NCBI RefSeq assembly: GCF_001039355.2 | Contig: NW_019775369.1 | Location: 425,269-466,269, forward strand | Direction of reading: 5' to 3' | DNA length: 41,001 nucleotides | Source: Lingula anatina | Taxonomy: Eukaryota > Brachiopoda > Lingulata > Lingulida > Lingulidae | In this document: positions 32,591 to 41,001 of the stretch, piece after piece | How positions within the stretch are numbered: position 1 is the stretch's first letter | Layout: the number at the start of each line of letters is the position of its first letter | The notes under the pieces: model-generated | The model's input: the letters and a program-made list of their open reading frames with translations, nothing else | Told to the model about the DNA's origin: nothing | Databases searched by the model: none | Position numbers and translations under genes: made by a program

Positions 32591-35500
32591 TTAGTCATGT
32601 GACAGAAAGTCAAATTGAGCTTGGATGGTCTTACCATGCTGTCGGTCTTTGGCAACCACTTCCAGATAAGTGCCACCTACTATGAAGGTTACATCAATTG
32701 GCCGGTCTGTACCTGATTTTGTGTCAGGCATTTCAAGATGTAAAGTGCCTATCTTTATACAACCGGGATCTGTAATGTACTTGACATCTGCATGTGGTGA
32801 AATATACAAGTTAAATTCAACGAAAGTTTGATCACTTCTGAGTGGATAATAAACTTTGTGAATTTCTTGTCCACATTCATACGTGTAATTAGTTTTCAGA
32901 AAGGTATCAAATGTATATTTACAACATTCTTTACCTCCAACTACAGACTTTTTGCCAGGGGGGTGGGTATTCGGGTCAAAAGCGGTGTATGATTGAATAA
33001 CGTATGTTCGATAGCTGATGCGCTGGCAATTAAATCATGGACTGATCATGGCCGTAAAGCACCGCCCCTTTCATTACTGCTAACCTTGCATCTGTGGGGA
33101 CCCGTATTTCTTGTACACGGCGCTGAAACTTGTGCTTAATTGTGTCAAGTAGAATTTGACATTCTGAGTAACCTCCTACCAGAAATATTACGTCTAAATT
33201 TTCAAGGGCTGGACTTTTGAACAGATCGTGCAAGTGGTTAATGATACTTTGAATTGAACTCTCAAACAGCTTTTCAAATACACCCCATTTCAACCTAATC
33301 TTATCCCTGGCCCATTTATATTCTGAATTATCACTATTTGGACACCATTTATTTCTAAGCTGGAAGGGAATGTAGATACTTATCCATTCACTTTCTAAAC
33401 CCTTTGATGCGCTTCTTTTGGCTATTTCAAAGCTATGCCGCAATTCTAAAAGTTCTGCGGGGTATTTTCTGGCAAACTCTTCGAACGTTTCCTGCCCACT
33501 GTATTCATGCAACTTTTTGATGAATTCTTCATCTACCTTTGTTCCTCCCCAAGCACCCCCAGAAGCCCTGTGAATCTCAGTGAGACGCATATCACTCTGT
33601 ATCTGGTGGACTGTCACGTCAACCGTGCCTCCTATGTAAGAAATATAATGCGCTTTGTTTAATGAAGTGCCTGAATCCAAAATTGTTATACACTTTCATT
33701 AGCTTTATGTTTTAAGTAAATTAATAGTTTCATCCGTCAATAGCTAAAGAATAATAGACTGAGATTTACCAGCTACGATCACTATACCGACATACCTGTA
33801 AACAGGAACCGTACAAACAGACAGTGGCGGATTTAAGATCGGAGGGTCAGGTAGTCGCTGTCACTACATAAGAGGTGTAAAATAAATCGAAACGTGTCAG
33901 CTCGGAAAGCCGTGGACCTATCTCAGCTCAAAGGGGGGGGGGGGGTGACACATAACTATCTCCACATCTTGTTTCTATCAAGGTTGTTTAGAGCTTGGGA
34001 TAAACATACGACTCCAACTTCGAAAAGACAAGAGAAGAGTCCAAAAGTCCGGAAATACTTTCTATTTTACCTGGACGTTATTTTATAGAGCCGTAACAAA
34101 AATTACCAGAGAGAGAAAGAGAGGGAGGGAGAAAGAGAGATCTGTTGCAAACTAAACACATCTTGGCAACGACTAGATTTTCACTATCGTTGTGATTTCT
34201 AGGTCAGATGCTGTCAGGCTCTACGGGGTTAATATTAAACGGTTTGACTGTTCCCAGGTAAATTTGTTCGGAACCTGTGCTCTGCTCCATTGGAAACACT
34301 GGTTCAAACTCGTAACGCTTCTAAAACCATACAATATAATATTTTTCCAGTATCGAGTTTTATTAGATTTTTTTAATAAATCATCTATAATACAACCATA
34401 TAGAAATACTGTATTATCATGAGGACATGGAGGAATCAAGGTGGACATATGCTCGGAGAGGGGTATTTCTTAAGTTAAACTCACTGCCCTAAGAAGCCAT
34501 ATTTTTGTGACATGAGATGCCATTTTTGTTATTTTGTGACCTGACCTGCCATGTTCTCCAAGAGCAAGTGTGCGGCCACTCCTTCACATTAACCAAGTAT
34601 CAGAGTATCAATTACCAGTGCTCGGTTAGGGTGGAAGCAATAAGGGAATAAATAATTATAGTCTTTTATAAGCGATATTCGTGGGACACAAGGTTTTTCT
34701 GCAATTTTATTTTTCAATTTGTGATGGAAATATCACCCAATTAGCCTGTTGATCTAGCAGATGAACCAAATGACCGTTAATTGGATTGTTAAAATACAAG
34801 CTACTAATCCCCCAGCTCCGAACGTTGCACTAGCTGGTTTCCAAATGAAGACCGCAAGAAATTTAGGGAACACGTTTGATCACGTCATGATGGACATTCT
34901 CAGATGTAGGACCAGAACAGAGCCTCTCAGAAACAATTTAGAGCAAAGGTACCGGATTTGATCTGACGACCAGAGTAGAGCCGTAGCATACGCTGTTCTC
35001 AGTTACATCAGGTGTCTAAACGAAAGACTACAGAGGAAAAAGAACATGGTGTTGCATCACAAGGCAAGTCAGACTCTGTGGAAATGTTTGTCTTTCCAAA
35101 GGACAAGTAACTAACGGAGTACACTAAATGGTGTCGTGTACCAATATATGAGTGTGTGATATATATTATACATATTGGTGAGACTGGTAGGTCCCTAACA
35201 CAGAAAATGCCAGAGCATTAAAATCGGCCCAAAACATTGCCAAATACGGCCCTCAGTCAATATCAAGCAAAGACGGTACACAAAGTAATTAACCGTAACA
35301 GAAAAAATAAAATATTGGACAAGGGAAACCGTGACTTCCACTGTAGGTGAGGGTGATACTGAGGGGTGATACATGTAGGTTGCAATAACTATCACAGCCC
35401 TCATTTCCCTGATGTAAACAAATATTGGCTGATAAATATCAGTTAATGTTTTAAAAGCTATTGACAAATGAAACCGTATCTATTTATTAAGCCCATATTA

Positions 35501-36807
35501 TCCTGATCTTCTTTTGTAAACACGCCCCACATTTCCATTTTAATTTTCACTTGGTTTTAATATAATATTTGTTTATCCAATAACATTTACCAAACGTGCA
35601 TCGATTTTGTTTTGTTTTGAAAAAATATTCAATTACCTCCTATGTCCACTGTCATGTACTTTGTTCCTGGTTGGGAGGCATTGGTCTGGTACCTGTCATC
35701 GTTTTTGTCAACAGGTAGAATGCGGCAATACAGGGACGCGGCTTCTAGCTCCAGGGCCAACATGAGTTGATTCCCCTTGATTCCTGCCTGAATAAAGTGC
35801 ATCAAATCAAGAAATTAAATTAACATTTGACAATGTCTGTATGTGAGCTTACACCAAAAGGGTATATCTCCGAAAGGGAAGATGGTAGAAAAGTGACATC
35901 TGTGATGGGGCAAAGGACACAATGGTCACCCTATGTTTCTATTATCACATTTGCTAGTATTTAGGTATTTTGAAGGAAAATTATATAATATTTTCTATTA
36001 TTAACAAGTACAGACATTTTACCTCTAAAGCCGCTTCAATCATAAACTGCTTGGCAGCGTCATTCCAAATTGCTGGGACGGTGATAACCCAATTTATATC
36101 ATCCATGGTGATGGTAGCTACTTCGCTTCTCATGGAGTCCATAAGATGTCTCTTGAAGTAGCCTATTGCCTTCGAAAACACATCCAAAGCTCTATGATGT
36201 ACCCCACAGACCGACGCTAGTTTAGTTGTTCGACTAAGATTCTAAAAGAATGTCAGGAGATAAACATTAGCCAAGTCTTTCCTGATATACACTGTATGGA
36301 ACAGGTACAGTATTCCGGTTAATTGGAGTAGTAATGATTCAACTCGTGTCAAAGTAGACAACAGTTTTTGGTCTGAAAGTTATGACCATTTTTTGACTTA
36401 ACGGTAAATTGTAGATTGTTTAACAAACAGACCACACCTGTAAATGTATTTCAAAGCAAATGTGGGTGTAGTATGTGATATCAACTTATTTCTTCGTAAT
36501 AAAGCGTCATCTTGAACTGCCGAAACAAGAGCCACTTTTCCGACTTTTCGTCCGTCACCATTTCTGCGTACTTCTCCTCAGCCTCGTCACCGAAGTATAC
36601 GTCATGATCATCGGTGCATAAACGGGGAAACAGGATGACTGTGGGTATTTTGTAGAAATCAGCCCAGCTGCTTGTTCGCTTCAGTTGGTGCACGTGGATC
36701 TTTAGGGGGTCAAGCTGATACTCACAATTAAACGAATATGCATAACCCGAATATGTTGTACCGAAGTCTATGCTTACCACCAACAAACGTTTTTCTATGC
36801 TACCCAT
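32591..36807 (-). CDS. HSPA12-type HSP70 ATPase with two gene lesions
   Basis: Four exons on the minus strand: 36807-36490, 36241-36023, 35787-35637 and 33631-32591, about 575 residues. HSP70 actin-fold motifs are in order: phosphate-1 SIDFGTTYSGYAY (about 12-24), EAASLYCR, phosphate-2 VDIGGGTVDV across the exon 3/4 junction, and the adenosine motif VIFLVGGYSECQ followed by AVMKGAVLYGHD. Sequence order and the lack of a classical substrate domain fit HSPA12A/B, cytosolic atypical HSP70s; length is shorter than human HSPA12A. Start chosen at ATG 36807, just after an acceptor at 36816, so a further 5' exon may exist. Two faults: exon 1 must end at 36490 to stay in phase, where the intron begins ATAAGT instead of GTAAGT; and in exon 4 the frame stops at 33030 (MI-TAA) while the homologous frame resumes one base off (RISYRTYVIQSY...). 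Pseudogene or assembly error; family assignment firm. Confidence 0.82.
33822..33860 (+). mobile_element. Left-end fragment of a CAGTGGCGGAT element
   Basis: CAGTGGCGGATTTAAGATCG followed by GAGGGTCAGG resembles the left end of the 3474 element. No matching right end was found. Lies in the last HSPA12-like intron. Confidence 0.4.
33933..33945 (+). repeat. Poly(G) run
   Basis: Thirteen consecutive G in the HSPA12-like intron. Confidence 0.9.
34199..34232 (+). mobile_element. Right-end fragment of the TTAA-type (piggyBac-like) element
   Basis: CTAGGTCAGATGCTGTCAGG, CTCTACGGGG then TTAA. Reversed, the terminus reads TTAACCCCGTAGAGCC, matching the left terminus TTAACCCCATAGCGCC at 38010. The inner part matches 39417-39430. 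Confidence 0.6.
34980..35345 (+). mobile_element. Penelope-like retroelement relic, GIY-YIG end
   Basis: In broken frames the sequence reads YAVLSYIRCLNERLQR, then LNGVVYQ, then YECVIYIIHIGETGRSLTQK and, after a stop, NTALSQYQAKTVHKVINR...KILDKG. This is the typical tail of Penelope-like elements: the linker after the reverse transcriptase followed by a GIY-YIG endonuclease with the IGETGRSL motif. Stop codons and frameshifts show it is dead. It lies inside the 2-kb last intron of the HSPA12-like gene, in the opposite orientation. Confidence 0.7.
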
Positions 36808-36857
36808 GGACAGACCTGGAAGGAAAAAATGTGAATCTTTTTCATCATAGGGGAGGG

Positions 36858-37282
36858 TGGGGCTAGTCCGCCCTCGGGGCAAATCCGCACACCCCCCATA
36901 TCTCGAAAGTGAAACGATGAATCACGCCCTGCGCCATTTTGAGATGTCACATTATAATGTGGAAGCGCGCTAAAGTAAAAATCGCGGCCTGTAAGACCAC
37001 GTAGTGTTCCTCGTCAGTCAAAACTCGTTATATTACATGGTAAGTAAATTTTTCAGACTCTATTTATTGTCTATTTTTTATCGACAGAGTATAGATTTGC
37101 AGTAAGGCATTTATATTTATATTATACAGGGGGTACAATTTATGTCCTTAACTGTGACATATTATTGGTTTGCATAAGAACTGCAAATATTATGCAATCA
37201 CGTGTTTAACAAAAAAGGTCCTATTGAGGCAAGTCCGCTACTTTTTCACGGGGCTAGTTTGCTACTGGGCGGACTTGCCCCA
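36858..37282. mobile_element. Inverted-repeat element with TGGGGCnAGTCCGCCC ends
   Basis: Left end TGGGGCTAGTCCGCCC (36858-36873) and right end GGGCGGACTTGCCCCA (37267-37282) are inverted repeats differing at one base. Each arm has an inner related copy: CGGGGCAAATCCGC on the left and GGCAAGTCCGCTAC plus CGGGGCTAGTTTGC on the right. 425 bp, no coding capacity. Its left end is 42 bp from the acceptor of the first HSPA12-like exon. Confidence 0.75.
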
Positions 37283-37454
37283 TTACATAAAACCTCTTGT
37301 TGAAAGGTTAACGCTTTTTAATGTTTTATTTTTTAAGTACCAGTCTCTGTAAGGTTCAGAATAGGGTGGCACATGACCCTCTCAGATTTTGATGTATTTG
37401 TTCATTATAGCCCCAAACCAACATAATGGATATTGGTTTGTTTGAATCACCCTC

Positions 37455-38009
37455 GGTTGCCATGGTAACAGCACTTAAAAATTTTCACCGAAGATGGCGG
37501 AATCCAGATTGCAAAATTTCAATTTCAGCTATATTTGAGCTAAAAAAAACATAAATGTGGATGAATAAACATTTTTCATTTTCAGACATTGTTAAATATC
37601 ATATCCTATTTGAACAAAAAACATATAAATAAATATTTGGGTGGCCTTTAAAAATTGGAAAAATAACTTTAAAAATGGGGAATTTTCAAAAATTCAATTT
37701 TTTGCTAAAATGCCCAAATTTGCCATTTTCAAATACACTTTCCATAGACTGGCCAAAGCCACCTATTATCGACATACATTACATAAGGAAGTACATATAT
37801 TGAACTGTTTTAATCAAAAATTAATTTTTTTTCAAACACGTTTTTCAAAAAATTATTCAAATTTTAACATTCTTAATCCAAGATGGCGGCAATCAAATGG
37901 CAAAATTTCCATATTTCTGCTTTAAACTAAACAAACATAGATAAAAACACACATTTCATTTTTGTATCCTGCTAAATATTATATCTTGATTTAGTGAAAT
38001 GCATATTAC
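37455..38009. repeat. Tandem repeat units 1 and 2 (AAGATGGCGG family)
   Basis: Unit 2 (about 37665-38005) contains TGCTAAAATGCCCAAATTTG, AGACTGGCCAAAGCCACCTA, CAAGATGGCGGCAATCAAA and TCCTGCTAAATATTATATC. A partial, more diverged unit precedes it (about 37455-37640; GAAGATGGCGGAATCCAGA, GTTAAATATCATATCC). A third is at 39466. The 94-codon frame at 37641 is not supported as a gene. Confidence 0.7.
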
Positions 38010-39439
38010 TTAACCCCATAGCGCCGGGAACCGCACATATGCGGTTCGTTTTAAAAAGTCCTCAGTGCCGGGAACCGCATATACGCGGTTTCTGTGTTTA
38101 CATGCTTGTACAATGTACTGTCCCCTGTCTTTTGTAACAATTCATGCTTCTATCACAAGACTAACTTAATGCTAGTTTTTTGTTTACTACCGGCTTTTGA
38201 AAGACGTGTAGCGAGAAATAGATAATGAAAAAGCGGTTTATTTCAACCATTGTCGAGGCGCTATGAAGTCATAATGGCGGCCAGAAGTCAGCAGAAGTTA
38301 TGGGTTGAGAAATGTTTTAGATTTGTTAGAAAATTCAGACTTCGGGGAAGAGTCCTTGATAGATTTTGATACTCCGGTAACTTCAAAGATGATGTACCTT
38401 TGCCTAGTATGAGTTGTCAGAGAGCAGATTCGGACGTGGGGCTTGATTTATGAAAAACGCTGATGATACTAAGGGCAGTAACCAAGGAGACGACAATAGT
38501 AATTGGAATGGCTATATCGCTGATAAAATGACTGTAACCGTGGCAAGTCAGGCTAAACGTAGCCTTGTGTGCTGCATCAACATGTCTTTTCCTGCTTGTG
38601 CATAAATACAAATGTCATATGTTACGTTGTACTGCATCAACATGTCTTTTCCTGCTTATGTCTAAGTACCAATGACATATGTTTACTTGTGTGCTGCATC
38701 AACATATGTCTTTTCCTGCTTGTGTACAAGTACAAATGCCACGTTTACTTGTATTTTTATGATGCAATTTTTATTCACGAAAGTGTAATATTTGCTCATG
38801 ATAATGTTTGTATTCTTGTATATGGTTTGAGTGCTAAACAAAATTTTATGAGTATCGTGGTTCAGCTGATTAAAAAAAACTATGAAAAACTTTCGTAAAA
38901 AGCACTCAATTTACAATCTTTTTGTAATTATAAAAGTAATTAGGTGGAAGTCTTCTAGTCAGCTAGCCTGCCTGTATATTGTGCAACTCTCTGACGTGAT
39001 GCAGGTTTTTAGGTACAGTACGCATCCCAGAAAATTTATTATATCTCAAAAACTAAATAAGATATCTTTCTGAAATTTTCTGACATTGTTTAAGACATAT
39101 TTCGGATGTTTACGAGAAAATTTCAACAAATTATTTGGTAAAGTGAAAAAGAATGTGCATGCTGAAATTAAAGTTTTTGTTTTTTACTTCTCTTCGAGAA
39201 AAGCAAGTCTCATATTTAAACTCCTGCTATATCTACCTAAGTTAACAAATGTGAAAAAAACTGATATGACTTTAAAGCTTACATTCTTGGCTTTTGAAAA
39301 ATGTACAGTTTTTAGTTATTTCCTAGACAAGTAAATACATTATCATTGATTAAATGAGGCCGCCTGTAAAATTGAGTGCATCTGGGTAGAGGGCTCAGGA
39401 CCAAGGGCACTTTCTAGGTCAGATGCTGCCAGGGGTTAA
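38010..39439. mobile_element. TTAA-flanked, piggyBac-like non-autonomous element
   Basis: Starts at TTAA (38010-38013) with CCCCATAGCGCCGGGAACCG and ends in CAGGGG before TTAA (39436-39439). The outer TIR is short and its right side has an 8-bp deletion relative to the 34199 copy. Subterminal repeats GCCGGGAACCGCAYATRYGCG occur twice (near 38023 and 38069), each partly palindromic. Near 38274 broken frames give LENSDFGEESLIDFDTP and further acidic sequence, reminiscent of a piggyBac transposase N-terminus, but no catalytic domain is present. Between 38571 and 38755 is a three-unit tandem repeat of about 61 bp. Confidence 0.55.
38571..38755. repeat. Three tandem units of about 61 bp
   Basis: Units start near 38571, 38631 and 38693, each with CTGCATCAACAT...GTCTTTTCCTGCTT followed by AAGTAC or AAATAC and AATG. 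They produce a false Cys-rich open frame. Confidence 0.85.
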
Positions 39440-39465
39440 TATCTTAAACAGTCCTAAAAAATTTA

Positions 39466-39790
39466 GCTAAAACTTTTTGCTAAAATGCCCAAATTTTGCC
39501 ATTTTCAAATACATTTTTCATAGACTGGCCAAAGCCACCTAATACTGTCATACATTATAAGTGAATGTTTTGAGTTAATATTATAAAAATATTTTTTCAA
39601 ACATTTTTTTAAAAAATTATGAAAATTTAAAAACTCACAATCCAAGATGGCGTCAACCAAATAGCAAATTTTCCATATTTCCCTATTTCTGCTTTAAAAA
39701 TGGATTGAAATACACATTTTGTACTTGTGTCCTGCTAAATAACTTGATTTTGTCAAAAGCACACAGGTAAATATTTTTGTGATCTTTAAG
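39466..39790. repeat. Tandem repeat unit 3, beyond the TTAA element
   Basis: Same order as unit 2: TTTTTGCTAAAATGCCCAAA, AGACTGGCCAAAGCCACCTA, CAAGATGGCGTCAACCAAAT, TTTCTGCTTTAAA and GTCCTGCTAAATA. Units 2 and 3 were probably neighbours before the TTAA element entered. Confidence 0.75.
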
Positions 39791-40600
39791 AAAAACTTGA
39801 AAATTATGAATTTTAACAATTAGAGTTAATCTTTCTGGGTCATACAAAAACAGCAATGTGGTGGTATTCTTTTGGTTGACATCAAATAGTTGCGAAATAT
39901 ATCCTGCCAGTCTCAGCTTCAGTTTCAATCCCTTGTGGACTTTCTACCACTGTCCAGGAAAAAATCCCTTATCATTAAATACTATCTATAATGTGCGTGG
40001 ATTTAGCAGTGCCCACCCCAGATTATTAACATTTTTATTTGATTCTTTTAATAGTATATGGATTGTAAGGTTTAGTTTACTTTTGTTGTTTTTGAGGAGC
40101 CTGGTGTCCGGCTCATCTAATGCATTCATTTACATAAATGACAAGTTTTCATTCAGGGTGGTGCCTCATGAGTTTTGCACTTTATTTCATTCATCACAGT
40201 GTCTCCGTAGGAGGAACACATAGTACTTTTACTTTTGAATCTGTTATTTCTACTTGAAATTTATAGTTTAAAGGAATGGCAGAAATGGTGAGTTTTAATA
40301 CTGTTTATTGATTATTATTGATTATTGATGATTAGTTATTTATTATTGGTGATTATTGAAATGTATACATTTTTGAGTAAGTAAATTTGAACACGTAAAT
40401 AACCGTTAGTAAGTACATTGTTGTAATTTTCTTTTTCTTTTCTTCTTTTTTAGTTTTTACGTGTCTTGTGAATCCATGTGAATAAACCAAGATCCAGTGA
40501 AAAACACATGCCTTTTCTTTGACTTTTATTTAACCTATATAACCCCTGCGTGTTATATAAAGTAAAAACATTTCTCAATCATCCCACGGAAATTTCCATC
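39791..40600. other. Non-coding DNA before the terminal open frame, possible LTR or leader
   Basis: Contains a hairpin-like GAGCCTGGTGTCCGGCTC (about 40096-40113), GATTATT repeats (40308-40355) and AATAAA at about 40480. If the frame at 40601 belongs to an LTR retroelement, the LTR and leader should lie here, but I cannot fix LTR ends or a primer-binding site because only one copy is in the window. Confidence 0.3.
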
Positions 40601-41001
40601 ATGGCGTACCACGGCAGCTTACTTGATTTCGGACAAACCCATAGACGATTCAGAACCAACAGTTTGCGTTCGGCATCGGAATCCCAAAGAACAAAAGCAG
40701 CACTCGCTATTGCTAATGCTCAGTTGGAATTCGAAGAAGCGGAAACTGCACTAAGGCGTCGGTATCGTGAGCAAGAGCTAAAAGACGAAATGAGAATGCT
40801 TTCCCTACGATCCCAGGTGAGACGGCGGGAAATTGAGGCTGAAATTCAGGAAGACGAATCTTTGTCGGAACACAACTTCACGATTGATCGCTACTTTAAT
40901 TCCATGGAAGAAGGTAACGTTGATACCATTGATGCACATAATCTGACAAATTCCGATCATGTTTCTCATCAACATATCAGTGCACAACAGCAACATCAGA
41001 A
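40601..41001 (+). CDS. Open frame running off the window, possible BEL/Pao-like gag N-terminus
   Basis: From ATG 40601 the frame stays open for 133 codons to the last base, unusually long for this AT-rich window, with more GC and balanced codon use. The product starts MAYHGSLLDFGQ, then a Ser/Arg segment (SLRSASESQRTK) and a long charged helix with coiled-coil character (LEFEEAETALRRRYREQELK, then RRREIEAEIQEDESL). This layout resembles the N-terminus of BEL/Pao-type retroelement polyproteins, before the DUF1759/gag region. No protease, RT or zinc knuckle is in view, so the assignment is tentative; an ordinary cellular coiled-coil protein is the alternative. Confidence 0.5.
   Translation, partial: MAYHGSLLDFGQTHRRFRTNSLRSASESQRTKAALAIANAQLEFEEAETALRRRYREQELKDEMRMLSLRSQVRRREIEAEIQEDESLSEHNFTIDRYFNSMEEGNVDTIDAHNLTNSDHVSHQHISAQQQHQ

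Noticed and set aside
35195-35467. 90-codon minus-strand frame
   Set aside because: Antisense of the Penelope-like relic; no domain.
36242-36490. U12-type AT-AC intron
   Set aside because: Donor ATAAGT is not the U12 ATATCC and the acceptor is AG without a visible U12 branch site; a G-to-A change in a normal donor is simpler.
38569-38898. 109-codon Cys-rich frame
   Set aside because: Produced by the three-unit tandem repeat inside the TTAA element.
39858-40223. 121-codon frame before the terminal frame
   Set aside because: Aromatic-rich translation of AT-rich DNA, no homology recognised, no exon signals.

Overview
This is a window of an AT-rich, intron-rich animal genome. The genes have short GT-AG exons, long introns full of repeats, AATAAA signals, microsatellites, Tc1, Penelope and TTAA-type transposon relics, and many short inverted-repeat elements. 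The gene set (an HSPA12-type HSP70, a GRHPR-like dehydrogenase, a divergent SLC15/POT transporter, a PLAAT-like fragment) suggests a marine invertebrate. A mollusc or other lophotrochozoan is my best guess, because HSPA12 genes are strongly expanded in bivalves, but this is inference only. Four single N characters (3997, 5683, 11918, 12449) mark assembly joins; three lie in repeats.

Layout. 1-751: broken Tc1-like transposase and its tail. 2253-6340: inverted-repeat elements, two copies of one locus flanking an N, and a GACA microsatellite. 7003-7586: two exons of a PLAAT/H-rev107-like acyltransferase joined by a probable GC-AG intron; the exon with the catalytic Cys was not found. 8944-10450: an unexplained GC-rich open segment and a tandem array of about 146 bp. 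11656-16027: a repeat mosaic with long-TIR elements, tRNA-derived SINE-like copies and a 44-bp triplicate.

17781-22747 (+): complete ten-exon model (645 codons) of a POT-family transporter whose proton-coupling and signature motifs are replaced. 24105-26709 (+): complete four-exon model (342 codons) of a D-2-hydroxyacid dehydrogenase with its Arg-Glu-His catalytic set. Downstream, 26720-31290 holds degraded duplicates of its 3' flank and a piece of its exon 1.

32591-36807 (-): a four-exon HSPA12-type HSP70 with two lesions, a non-GT donor after exon 1 and a one-base frameshift in the last exon. Its 2-kb intron holds a Penelope-like relic. An inverted-repeat element abuts its 5' exon. 37455-39790: a tandem repeat split by a TTAA-flanked, piggyBac-like element. 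40601-41001: an open frame running off the window, possibly the start of a BEL/Pao-like retroelement polyprotein.

The genes are unrelated single-copy types (transport, carbon metabolism, chaperone, lipid acyl transfer) with no operon-like logic. The unusual content is the motif-poor transporter, the damaged HSPA12 gene, the GC-AG intron, the dehydrogenase duplication and the families of elements with 5-bp target duplications.
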